DNA of 64,000 bases. Origin: Pseudodesulfovibrio aespoeensis Aspo-2 (GTDB taxonomy: Bacteria > Desulfobacterota > Desulfovibrionia > Desulfovibrionales > Desulfovibrionaceae). A program made the translations under genes and the position numbers. The notes beneath the pieces are model-generated. The model was not told the DNA's origin. It saw only the letters and a program-made list of their open reading frames with translations, and searched no databases. Below are positions 34,878-42,681 of the stretch, piece by piece. How positions within the stretch are numbered: position 1 is the stretch's first letter; every line of letters starts with the position of its first letter. Location: the NCBI RefSeq assembly GCF_000176915.2, contig NC_014844.1, forward strand, positions 3,534,001 through 3,598,000, in the 5' to 3' direction.

Positions 34878-34906
34878 ATTATAAACAGGCGCATACGCAC
34901 GCCTGT
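34878..34906 (-). promoter_or_regulatory. Candidate chemoreceptor promoter with palindromic operator
   Basis: A perfect TATAAT box on the minus strand (34878-34883) lies just downstream of an inverted repeat ACAGGCG/CGCCTGT (34885-34906, 8-base spacer) that covers the -10/-35 spacer. A second hairpin (34832-34859) lies in the leader. A repressor or activator binding at the repeat would control transcription; which protein is unknown. Confidence 0.4.
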
Positions 34907-34966
34907 CGCCAAAACGACACGCATGGGCCACTGCCCGTCACGGGCAGCACGGGCAGACTGCCCGCG

Positions 34967-36637
34967 TCACTTCTCTCCCTTGATGTGCACGTCCCTTTGC
35001 GGGAAGGGAATCTCTATGCCCTGCTCCGTGAACCGACGGTATATCTCGCGGCTCAGCTCGTGGACGGCGCGGCCCCGGTCATGGGGCCGCTTCACCCAGA
35101 CCTGGAATTCGTAGTTGATGGAGGAGTCGCCGAATGTCCGCAGCCGGGCGCGCGGCTGGGGCGTCTTCCTGAGCAGCGCGTTGTCCTTGGCCGCCTCCAT
35201 GAGCGCCGTTTCCACCTTGTCGAGGTCGGAACCATAGGCCACGCCGATCTTGATCTGGACGCGCAGATACGGCTGGGGAGCGCTTTGGTTGACGATCTTG
35301 CTGTTGGTGATGATGGAGTTGGGGATGGTGATCATGATGTCGTCGCGGGTCACCAGCCGGGTGCTGCGCATGCCCACGGCCTGGACCTCGCCCCGCTCGC
35401 CCGAGTCGAGCAGGATATAGTCGCCTGCCCGAAAGGGCCGGTCCAGGAAGATGGACACGCCACCAAAGAAGTTGGCCAGGGTCTCGCGCGCGGCCAGGGC
35501 CACGGCCACGCCCGCGATGCCTGCCGAGGCGAACACCGCCGTGACCGGCAGGCCAAAGTAGCCGCCCACCCGGTAGAGCAGGGCAAAGGCCAGGCCAAAG
35601 GAGACCAGGCGGCCAACGAGCTTGATGACATCGGCGTTGAGCGCCTCCTCCTTGATCTTCTGCGAGGCGATGATGCCCTTGGTGATCACGTTGCCGGCCA
35701 CCAGGATGGTCCAGACCGCGAACGCGGCCAGGGCGGCCTCAAGCAGCATGGTGGTGGCCGACAGCACCCGCCCGGTGATATTGATCTGGGCGTTGAGGAT
35801 GTACGCGTCGAGCAGGCACACCCCCATGGCCACAAACGGGAACACCAGACGGCTCACCCGCCAGGGGTGGTCGCTGGGGCGCTTCTTCCAGTCCCTGTGC
35901 CACTGGAGCAGACGCCAGAGCAGCAGGCCGCTCAACAGGAAGACCAGCCCAAGCCCGCCCCACTGCCACACGGCCTGACCCAGGTATCCCTGGCGCATCC
36001 AGCCGGGCAGCATGGCGATGAACCCGTCGGGGATCATCCAGCCCGACGAATAGATGTATTCCTCGTAGATGCCCTGGGCGGCGCCGTCCCGGTATGGCAG
36101 GGCGCGCACCTCGGCGTAGAATTCGTCCAGCCTGTCCACGGTCTGCGGGGTGAAGAGATAGGAGCCGACGCGCTCGCCCTCGGCCACCCTGCCGATCATG
36201 ATCTCGGTGTGCGGGATGCGCCACAGGGTGATGTTCTGCCTCTTCATGTCGTCGCCGTCGGGAACGGCCTCCATATCCGGCAGGGGGATGCGGTCGAGTA
36301 TCTCGCGCAGGCGCAGCAGGGATTCGAGGGCCACGCTGCCCTGGATGGTGGGCGCCACCTCGCTCAAGTCAAAGCACCGCTCGGCACGCTGGCGCGCCTC
36401 GCGCACCATGACGGGATTTTCCGGCTCTTCGCGCATGGCCTTGTCAAAGGCGCCCGAGTGGTCGAGAAAGCTCTGGAGCGTGGCCCTGGGGCTCGACGTG
36501 TCCGGCGGCTCCAGGGGGAACGCGGCGAACAGGTGGGAGGCCTGGGCGTCAGAGGCGGCGAGGCCGGTAGCGAGACTGGCGGCAAGCACAAGACACACCA
36601 GCATCCGGGACAGGGCGCGAATCACTGTTCGCAGCAT
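34967..36637 (-). CDS. MscS-family mechanosensitive ion channel with N-terminal periplasmic domain
   Basis: 556 residues. A signal peptide (about 1-32) leads into a periplasmic region of about 190 residues, then several membrane helices (about 225-245, 270-290, 305-330, 355-400). The pore helix TM3 is GIAGVAVALAARETLANFFGGVSIFLDRPFRAGDYI, and the beta domain contains GEVQAVGMRSTRLVTRDD and IPNSIITNSKIVNQS. It should open under membrane tension to release solutes. It is longer than E. coli MscS because of the N-terminal domain. It sits upstream of the chemoreceptor gene, 169 bases away. Confidence 0.93.
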   Translation of the reverse strand: MLRTVIRALSRMLVCLVLAASLATGLAASDAQASHLFAAFPLEPPDTSSPRATLQSFLDHSGAFDKAMREEPENPVMVREARQRAERCFDLSEVAPTIQGSVALESLLRLREILDRIPLPDMEAVPDGDDMKRQNITLWRIPHTEIMIGRVAEGERVGSYLFTPQTVDRLDEFYAEVRALPYRDGAAQGIYEEYIYSSGWMIPDGFIAMLPGWMRQGYLGQAVWQWGGLGLVFLLSGLLLWRLLQWHRDWKKRPSDHPWRVSRLVFPFVAMGVCLLDAYILNAQINITGRVLSATTMLLEAALAAFAVWTILVAGNVITKGIIASQKIKEEALNADVIKLVGRLVSFGLAFALLYRVGGYFGLPVTAVFASAGIAGVAVALAARETLANFFGGVSIFLDRPFRAGDYILLDSGERGEVQAVGMRSTRLVTRDDIMITIPNSIITNSKIVNQSAPQPYLRVQIKIGVAYGSDLDKVETALMEAAKDNALLRKTPQPRARLRTFGDSSINYEFQVWVKRPHDRGRAVHELSREIYRRFTEQGIEIPFPQRDVHIKGEK

Positions 36638-36753
36638 GGAGCCTCCGAGTATTGCAGGTCATGGACACGATTTCAGCCACTCTTCACTATCGCGACAGGC
36701 CGCTGATGCACAAGGGGAATGAACGGCTGGCCGCACCATCGCCCCGCAGCCTG

Positions 36754-37422
36754 TCAAATGAGCCCGGCCTCCATGAGCCGGGGCAGGAGCGCGGCCACAT
36801 CCGGGGCGATGAAATCCGGGCGCAGGGAGGCAAAGGCCGCAGCCCCCTGGTGGCCGCTGGTCACGGCGGCGCACAGCGCGCCCGCGCCACGGCCCGTCTG
36901 CACGTCCATGGGGTGGTCGCCCACCATCAAAGTCCGGGCCGGGTCCGCACCCAGACGCTCAAGCGCCTGCAGCAGGTGGGCCGGGTCGGGCTTGACCCGG
37001 ACAGCGGTCTCGCGGGCGATGAACACCCCGACCTCGGTCTCGATATCCGGGAACACGATGCGCACGGCAGCCGAGATGTTGCGGGTGATGACACCAATGG
37101 ACACACCTCTCTCGCGGAGCAGGGCCAGGGTTTGCCGCGTGAATTCAAAGAGCCGCCCTTCCCGCGCCGCGTCCAGCTCCATGGCCGCGATGACCAGCCT
37201 GCCGCGCGAGGCGAACTCCAGCCCCTCGGCGCGGTCCAGCTCCATGGCCCTGGCCACCAGCTGGTCGAGCCACTCCAGGGCGGGCGTTGGCCCGGGCACG
37301 GGCCGCTCGCCAAGGAAGACCTCGCCCAGGGCCGCGATCCTTGTCTTCATCAGGTCAAAGTCCAGGGTCAGCTCGGCCAGGGTGCCGTCAAAGTCGAAAA
37401 CCACGGCGTCCAGGCGGCTCAC
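36754..37422 (-). CDS. HAD-superfamily phosphatase (phosphoglycolate phosphatase-like)
   Basis: 222 residues with the HAD motifs: VFDFDGTLAE at 8-17 (nucleophile Asp), ITRNIS near 114, and KPDPAHLLQALERLGADPARTLMVGDHPMDVQTGRGAG for motifs III and IV. The helical cap is short. The ATG overlaps the stop of the endonuclease IV gene by 4 bases, hinting at a role in handling 3'-phosphoglycolate or sugar phosphates from DNA repair, but the substrate is not proven by sequence. Confidence 0.88.
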   Translation of the reverse strand: MSRLDAVVFDFDGTLAELTLDFDLMKTRIAALGEVFLGERPVPGPTPALEWLDQLVARAMELDRAEGLEFASRGRLVIAAMELDAAREGRLFEFTRQTLALLRERGVSIGVITRNISAAVRIVFPDIETEVGVFIARETAVRVKPDPAHLLQALERLGADPARTLMVGDHPMDVQTGRGAGALCAAVTSGHQGAAAFASLRPDFIAPDVAALLPRLMEAGLI

Positions 37423-38333
37423 GGGTGCTCCTCCTCGCCCCCGGCCAACCGGCGCAGGAGGGTCAGGTTGCGCACGTCGTCGGCCAGGTCCTTGTCCTTG
37501 GGCGTTTCCAGCACCTTGGGCACGCGGACAAAGCGAGGATCGCGCATGAGCAGGCGGAACCCCTCCAGGCCGATGGCCCCCTGGCCGATGTGCTCATGGC
37601 GGTCCTTGCGCGAGGCAAAGTCGCTCTTGGTGTCGTTGAGGTGAAAGAACCGGAGCCGGGGGAGGCCGATGATCCGGTCGAAATGGTCAAAGGTCGCGGC
37701 GTAGGCCTCTGGGGTGCGGATGTCGTAGCCAGCGGCAAAGGTGTGGCAGGTGTCGTAGCACACGCCCAGACGGTCGGCATGGCGCGACAGCTCCATGATC
37801 CGGGCCAGCTCCTCGAAGGTGGAGCCGAGGTTGGTGCCCTGGCCCGCCGTGGTTTCGAGCAGGATCATGGCCCTGCTGGTGGGCGAGCGGTCCATGGCCT
37901 GATCTATAGCTTGGTCCAGGGCCGCCGCGTAACGAACGATCCCTGCGTCCACGCCCTGGCCCAGGTGGGAGCCGGGATGGGTGACAAGATAGGGGATGTT
38001 CAGGGTTTCAACGCGCCGCAGCTCCTCGGCAAAGGCGGCCCGCGAGCGCTCAAGCAGGTCCGGGTCGGGCGAGGCGAGATTGATCAGGTAGGAGTCGTGG
38101 GCGGCCACCGGGGAGTCGCCCCACTGGGACCAGGCCATGGCGAACAGGTCCGCGTCGTAGGCCGAAAGCTCGGGAATGCGCCACTGGCGCTGGTTGCGGG
38201 TGAATATCTGCAGGGCCGTGCCACCCGCCGCGCGGATGTGCTCAAAGGCCATGTGCAGACCACCGGCAATGGACATGTGCGCCCCCAGCAGGTCGTTGCA
38301 CTTGGCTGGGGCGCGGCCCGATTCAGGCGTCAT
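37419..38333 (-). CDS. nfo: Endonuclease IV
   Basis: 304 residues. LLGAHMSIAGGLHMAFEH, LVTHPGSHLGQG, LLETTAGQGTNLGSTFEEL, GVCYDTCHTFAAGYDI and FFHLNDTKSDFASRKDRHEHIGQGAIG contain the histidine, aspartate and glutamate ligands of the three-zinc site. The enzyme cuts DNA 5' to abasic sites and repairs 3'-blocked ends in base excision repair. It leads a two-gene unit with the HAD phosphatase. Confidence 0.95.
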   Translation of the reverse strand: MTPESGRAPAKCNDLLGAHMSIAGGLHMAFEHIRAAGGTALQIFTRNQRQWRIPELSAYDADLFAMAWSQWGDSPVAAHDSYLINLASPDPDLLERSRAAFAEELRRVETLNIPYLVTHPGSHLGQGVDAGIVRYAAALDQAIDQAMDRSPTSRAMILLETTAGQGTNLGSTFEELARIMELSRHADRLGVCYDTCHTFAAGYDIRTPEAYAATFDHFDRIIGLPRLRFFHLNDTKSDFASRKDRHEHIGQGAIGLEGFRLLMRDPRFVRVPKVLETPKDKDLADDVRNLTLLRRLAGGEEEHP

Positions 38334-38397
38334 GGAAACCTCACATGGGGCATGCCTCGCCTCGGGCAGGCTGCCGCACCGCCACAGGGGCGGGGAG

Positions 38398-38679
38398 CTA
38401 GTCGATCCAGGCGCTCAAGGCCTCGACGATCTTCTGGGCCTGGGCCTGGCTCGATATGTTGAACTTGGACTTGGGGCGGTACGAGCCGTCCACCTTCTGG
38501 TAGCGGCGGATCGAGAACTTCTCCGGGCCGTATTCACCCTTGGCGCGGTTGAGCTCCTGATACCTGAAGACGATGGTCGTCCAGGCGCCCTTGGACAGGA
38601 CCACCTTGTCCAGCTCCTTGACGATGAGCTGATTGTCCTCGGAATAATTGATGGTGATCTCTTCGACGTTGGATGCCAT
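38398..38679 (-). CDS. Conserved small protein of unknown function (93 aa)
   Basis: 93 residues from ATG 38679, which has AAGGAG at the right distance. The sequence is regular and well balanced (WTTIVFRYQELNRAKGEYGPEKFSIRRYQKVDG...SKFNISSQAQAQKIVEALSAW), with alternating beta strands and a C-terminal helix, which recalls PC4-like single-stranded nucleic-acid-binding folds. I cannot confirm that by motif. It lies 65 bases upstream of nfo in the same direction order and may be in the same transcription unit or its own. Confidence 0.75.
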   Translation of the reverse strand: MASNVEEITINYSEDNQLIVKELDKVVLSKGAWTTIVFRYQELNRAKGEYGPEKFSIRRYQKVDGSYRPKSKFNISSQAQAQKIVEALSAWID

Positions 38680-39031
38680 GCGCTGCTCCTTGCATGTGGT
38701 ATTCGCCCCTTGGGGCGGCAGGGGTCTACCTCTACATATGTACCGGGCAAAGGGCAAGCGCGGCCTCACTGCGGCGGCCCGACAGGCCGCATGGCCCGGC
38801 AGGACCGGTAACCGGAAAGAACCCCTGGAAAAAATCTGAATTGGGTTGACGAAATATACGCCCTCGCGTAACGCCTGTATTACTCTGTCGCCCTGCAACG
38901 CGCCTTGGGCGCGCGCGGGCGGTGGGCATGGCATTGGCGCGGGGCGGCTGCCTGTGTCGGGCCGGGAATATCCCCGGCAGCGACTCGCTCCCTCCCCGCC
39001 AGGATTCCCATTTCATTTGGAGCCTTTTGAA
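38680..39031. other. Intergenic region and long leader of the RRM gene
   Basis: 352 bases between divergent genes. TTGACG (38846-38851) and TAACGC (38869-38874), 17 bases apart, form a weak candidate promoter for the RRM gene, giving a leader of about 150 bases. A long leader is usual for RNA-binding cold-response genes, but I see no defined riboswitch. Confidence 0.3.
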
Positions 39032-39307
39032 ATGAAAAGCATTTATGTCGGCAACATTCCCTTCAGCGTTTCCGAAAACGACATCCGCGGGCTGTTCGGC
39101 GAGTACGGCGATGTCGCATCGGTGAAACTGGTCGAAGACCGCGAGACGGGCCGCTTCCGTGGCTTCGGCTTTGTCGAGATGGACGACGCGGGTGCCCTCG
39201 AAGCCATCGAGGCCCTGGACGGCAAGGACATGGGCGGGCGGACCCTCAAGGTCAACGAAGCCCGTCCCAGGGAAGCCCGTCCCAGGGAACCCCGCTCCCG
39301 CCGCTAG
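39032..39307 (+). CDS. RRM-domain RNA-binding protein
   Basis: 91 residues made of one RNA recognition motif and a short Arg/Pro tail. RNP2 is IYVGNI at 3-8 and RNP1 is GRFRGFGFVEM at about 42-52, both with the aromatic residues that stack on RNA. The tail has two copies of REARP/REPR-type repeats. Such single-RRM proteins are common in cyanobacteria and deltaproteobacteria and are often cold-induced. GGAG lies 10 bases before the ATG. Targets unknown. Confidence 0.92.
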   Translation: MKSIYVGNIPFSVSENDIRGLFGEYGDVASVKLVEDRETGRFRGFGFVEMDDAGALEAIEALDGKDMGGRTLKVNEARPREARPREPRSRR

Positions 39308-39523
39308 ACCGGTTCCGCTCCCGGCCAGCCTCCCTCGACACGTGCGCGTTGCCGGGGGTCGATAGGTGTGCCCTTTTGGCAGGGTCGCCCAGGCGGCTCG
39401 TCCCCTTCCGTGACGCGTCGTCAGGCGCGCCCGACACTGAGTCGTGCGCGTTTCCAGACCCCCCTTCCATACAATCCCTGCCAGACGCCCGAAGCCCGGC
39501 GCACCCGCCCAAGGCGGCGCAGG

Positions 39524-40153
39524 CTATTCGGCCAGGGCCAGACGGATGCCAAAGCTGATGAAGAGGGTGCCCACGGCCCGCTTGATCCAGACGCCGAAGC
39601 GCCCGCCACCGCCGAGCATGGTCGAGAGCCGGGCCGCGGACCATGCCCAGAGCAGGTTGATCAGGGTGCCGTTGAAGGTGAAGATGACGCCCAGCAGCAG
39701 GAAGGCCATGGGCCTTGACCCGGCCCCGGCATCCACGAACTGGGGCAGGAAGGCCAGAAAGAAGAGGGCCACCTTGGGATTGAGGGCGTTGGTCAGAAAC
39801 CCCTGGCTGAAGACCTTGCGGGCCGACGCCTTGTCCAGGGAGTCGCGCCGGGCCGGGCCGCCGTTGCCCCGGCCAAGGAGCATGGCCGCGCCCACATAGA
39901 CCAGATAGGCCGCGCCCACCAGCTTGACCACCAGAAATGCCGTGGCCGAGGTGGCCAGGATGGCCGAGAGCCCGAGCGCGGCGGCAAAGACATGCACAAA
40001 GCACCCCGTGCCGATGCCGAGCGCGGCCACAGCCCCGTCGCGCAGCCCGTGGGCCGCGCTGCGGCTGACGATATAGGCCACGTCCTGACCCGGCGTGATG
40101 TTCAGAAGCAGGCCGGAAACAACAAACAGCGCGAGATCGTGAACGCCCAGCAT
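39524..40153 (-). CDS. LysE/RhtB-family amino-acid exporter
   Basis: 209 residues from ATG 40153 (a TTG just before would add one residue). About six membrane helices, with LLLNITPGQDVAYIVSRSAAHGLRDG near the N-terminus and GFLTNALNPKVALFFLAFLPQFV near 118, both LysE-family signatures. It should export an amino acid or related metabolite by proton exchange. It stands alone between the RRM gene and the IS1595 element. Confidence 0.92.
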   Translation of the reverse strand: MLGVHDLALFVVSGLLLNITPGQDVAYIVSRSAAHGLRDGAVAALGIGTGCFVHVFAAALGLSAILATSATAFLVVKLVGAAYLVYVGAAMLLGRGNGGPARRDSLDKASARKVFSQGFLTNALNPKVALFFLAFLPQFVDAGAGSRPMAFLLLGVIFTFNGTLINLLWAWSAARLSTMLGGGGRFGVWIKRAVGTLFISFGIRLALAE

Positions 40154-40333
40154 CAATGACCCTCGTGACGGTTTTCCGCCCCTGACCTCAGGCGCGGTCC
40201 CTCTGGGCTACGCCCAGACCATCAGGGGAGTCAATCCCCCAGACAGAACACGAACTCAAACCGATGGCGGTACGTCAACCCGACCAGCCGTTGACTTTCA
40301 CAAATGCCTTTCACGGGCAATGGCATGCATCCA

Positions 40334-40360
40334 TTGACAGACCCAGCAGATAAATATATT
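40334..40360 (+). promoter_or_regulatory. Candidate promoter interrupted by the IS1595 element
   Basis: TTGACA (40334-40339) and TATATT (40355-40360) spaced by 15 bases lie directly at the IS insertion point. Before insertion they would have faced the AAGGAG-led short ORF and the CD3324-like gene. The same ATATATTT copy is regenerated on the other side of the IS. Confidence 0.35.
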
Positions 40361-40361
40361 T

Positions 40362-41070
40362 GGGGCTGTACCAGATAACTCCTCTGGGTTATCAGTATGG
40401 CAATGCGAAAAAGTCGTTTGAGCAAGGACAAGCAGCTTCGTTTAATCGAACATTTTGTTGCCGGCACGACAGCTCGTTGTGCTGCTGATCTGGTTGGTGT
40501 GAACGTCAAAACAGCCGCCTATTACTTTCACCGGCTCCGGGAAATCATAGCGGAAGAAGAGTCCTGTGAAGGGATGGATTTTGGCGAATTTGAGGTCGAT
40601 GAAAGCTACTTCGGTGGCAAGCGAAAGGGCAAAAGAGGACGTGGGGCGGCTGGTAAGGTTCCTGTTTTTGGAATCCTTAAAAGGGGTGGGAAGGTATATA
40701 CACAGGTGATTCCTGATGCAAAAGGTAAAACCTTGCTTCCCATTATTCAGGAAAGAATCCAGCCAGACAGTGTGGTTTACTCGGACTGCTGGTATGGCTA
40801 CAATGTCCTCGATGTGTCAGCATTCAAACACTTCCGAATCAACCACTCGAAGCTGTTTGCAGATAGCCACAACCACATCAATGGAATCGAGAATTTTTGG
40901 AACCAGGCCAAACGCCATATGAGGAAATTCAACGGCATTCCAACCAAGCATTTTTCTCTGTTTTTAAAGGAATGCGAGTGGCGTTTTAATAACAGCAATC
41001 CGCGAAGTCAGTTTAAACAGCTGAAACAGTGGGTTAGAAGGTATATGGGCTAGTTATCTGGCACAGCCCC
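40362..41070 (+). mobile_element. IS1595-family insertion sequence, 709 bp, complete
   Basis: Terminal inverted repeats are GGGGCTGTACCAGATAACT at the left and, read inward, GGGGCTGTGCCAGATAACT at the right: 18 of 19 match. An exact 8-bp target duplication ATATATTT flanks it (40354-40361 and 41071-41078), the usual length for this family. The element encloses one intact transposase gene. Intact ends and duplication mean a recent insertion. Confidence 0.95.
40397..41053 (+). CDS. IS1595-family transposase
   Basis: 218 residues. FGEFEVDESYFGGKRKGKRGRGAAGKVPVFGIL gives the first catalytic Asp and the family DESYFGG signature; VVYSDCWYGYN carries the second Asp; FADSHNHINGIENFWNQAKRHMRKFNGI ends with the catalytic Asn/His/Glu region. 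It is the short IS1016-like form with no N-terminal zinc ribbon beyond a helix-turn-helix. The frame is intact. Confidence 0.95.
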   Translation: MAMRKSRLSKDKQLRLIEHFVAGTTARCAADLVGVNVKTAAYYFHRLREIIAEEESCEGMDFGEFEVDESYFGGKRKGKRGRGAAGKVPVFGILKRGGKVYTQVIPDAKGKTLLPIIQERIQPDSVVYSDCWYGYNVLDVSAFKHFRINHSKLFADSHNHINGIENFWNQAKRHMRKFNGIPTKHFSLFLKECEWRFNNSNPRSQFKQLKQWVRRYMG

Positions 41071-41107
41071 ATATATTTTTTTCGACAACTATTACTAAGG
41101 AGACTTG

Positions 41108-41143
41108 ATGTTTACGCAATTGGATTCTGTTCATTATGCATAG
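41108..41143 (+). CDS. Possible 11-residue leader peptide
   Basis: AAGGAG (41097-41102) precedes an ATG that opens only 11 codons before TAG. It lies between the IS and the CD3324-like gene, about 80 bases before the latter. It may be a leader peptide or a chance ORF; no attenuator hairpin is clear. Confidence 0.25.
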   Translation: MFTQLDSVHYA

Positions 41144-41221
41144 CAAGGGCTATTGCATAACAACATAATCTTTTAGGCAATCGCTCTTGCTCAATCCTGA
41201 TACAAAAATAGGAGGAGCAGA

Positions 41222-41494
41222 ATGAGCTATAAAAAAGCAATTGATATCTTGCCGCACAACTTATTGAGTGCAGTTCAGCAGTATATTGACGGTGATTATA
41301 TTTACATCCCACGTAAAGAAGAAAAAAAACAGTCGTGGGGTGCAAATACACAGACAAGGGAAACCATTCGGGCACGAAATATGGAAATTCTGTCCAGGCG
41401 ATTGGCAGGTTTCTCTGTTGCTGAATTGGCCGAGCAATACTTCTTGTCAGAAAAGGCTATATACAAAATAATTAATGCCAGTAAAATCGGCTAA
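41222..41494 (+). CDS. CD3324-family protein with helix-turn-helix
   Basis: 90 residues matching the small CD3324 family first seen in Clostridium: KKAIDILPHNLLSAVQQYIDGDYIYIPRKEEKKQSWG at the N-terminus, then RNMEILSRRLAGFSVAELAEQYFLSEKAIYKII, a helix-turn-helix. AGGAG precedes the ATG. Base composition is low-GC, unlike the core genes, and the family is mostly from Firmicutes, so it was probably acquired. Likely a DNA-binding regulator; target unknown. Confidence 0.8.
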   Translation: MSYKKAIDILPHNLLSAVQQYIDGDYIYIPRKEEKKQSWGANTQTRETIRARNMEILSRRLAGFSVAELAEQYFLSEKAIYKIINASKIG

Positions 41495-41500
41495 TATCCT

Positions 41501-41536
41501 AGCGCCCTGACTTTGGTCGGGGCGCTTTTTCTTTTC
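41501..41536 (+). terminator. Terminator after the CD3324-like gene
   Basis: AGCGCCC.GAC and GTCG.GGGCGCT pair around a TTTG loop and are followed by TTTTTCTTTTC. Confidence 0.85.
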
Positions 41537-41734
41537 TTAAACAAAAAGTAGCATGCGCACTATGACCATACGTAGTATTGTTGCATGTATTATGATCAAC
41601 CATATCGTCGATAAATAAGCTATTTATTAGTATTTTGACAGATTATGGCTCTGGCAATAGGTTTTCTGGTGTGCAAGAACTGACATTTGGCAGGAATCAC
41701 TTCATAGCACAACTTAGTAACAGGAGATTCTGCA

Positions 41735-42481
41735 TTGGACATCCCACGTATCTTCAACATTACCGAGAGCGCTCACCGCATCCATAACCCGTTCACACCA
41801 GAAAAGCTCGCCACACTCGGCGCAGCGTTGCGCCTGGACTCGGGGATTCGTATGCTCGACCTCGGCAGCGGTTCGGGCGAGATGCTGTGCACTTGGGCAC
41901 GCGATTACGGAATCGTCGGAGTCGGCATCGACATGAGCCGGTTGTTCTCCAAGCAAGCGAAACTCCGCGCTGAAGAACTCGGGGTCACCGATCAGGTCGT
42001 GTTCATCCACGGCGACGCTGCCGGCTACGTCGCGGGCGAAAAAGTCGGGGTGGCAGCCTGTCTCGGCGCCACGTGGATCGGGGGGGGAGTCGTCGGCACC
42101 ATCGAGCTTCTGGCGAAGAGTCTCTGCACCAAAGGAATCATCCTCATCGGCGAACCCTACTGGTTGCAGATACCACCGACGGAAGACGTTGCCAAGGGAT
42201 GCGGTGCCGATTCTATCTCCGACTTTCTCATGCTTCCAGAACTTCTCGCGTCTTTCGACGGCCTCGACTTCGATGTTGTGGAAATGGTTCTGGCAGACCA
42301 AGAAGGCTGGGATAGGTACGAGGCGGCCAAGTGGCTCACAATGCGCCGATGGCTTGAATCAAATCCCGACGACGACTTCGCAAAAGATGTTCGAGCCAAA
42401 CTGACCTTGGAGCCAAAGCGCTACGCCGCATACACCCGTGAATACCTTGGATGGGGCGTATTCGCGCTGATGGCGCGGTGA
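41735..42481 (+). CDS. Class I SAM-dependent methyltransferase
   Basis: 248 residues from TTG 41735, with AGGAG 8 bases upstream. MLDLGSGSGEMLCTWA near 40 is the SAM motif I and VGVGIDMS the acidic loop. The remainder resembles small-molecule methyltransferases of the SAM-MT type with no specific target motif. Codon use is less GC-rich than in the core genes. It lies in an AT-rich patch with an IS and a CD3324 gene, which suggests transfer. Substrate unknown. The 200 bases after it hold no supported gene. Confidence 0.8.
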   Translation: MDIPRIFNITESAHRIHNPFTPEKLATLGAALRLDSGIRMLDLGSGSGEMLCTWARDYGIVGVGIDMSRLFSKQAKLRAEELGVTDQVVFIHGDAAGYVAGEKVGVAACLGATWIGGGVVGTIELLAKSLCTKGIILIGEPYWLQIPPTEDVAKGCGADSISDFLMLPELLASFDGLDFDVVEMVLADQEGWDRYEAAKWLTMRRWLESNPDDDFAKDVRAKLTLEPKRYAAYTREYLGWGVFALMAR

Positions 42482-42681
42482 TGTGAGGCGGCGGGGATAT
42501 TCGGCGGATTGTCAACGACTGGAGTGGCTGAGCTACACTCGGTGGCTCGTCGAAGTGTGAGTTCCTGTTTAATTGCGGAACACCCAAGCAACTGATCGAA
42601 TTCACCCGCAAAGGGGAAACCTCCTTGTCGGACACGCTTCCGCATCATGAACATGCGGCTTCACAAACCCGCCTCTCGCCT

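Noticed and set aside
34649-36706. 685-codon frame antisense to mscS
   Set aside because: Gly/His/Val-rich without motifs; the MscS domain is on the minus strand.
42482-42681. Minus-strand ORFs of 77-99 codons between the methyltransferase and yifB
   Set aside because: No ribosome-binding site or motif that I trust; could be IS debris but I cannot show it.
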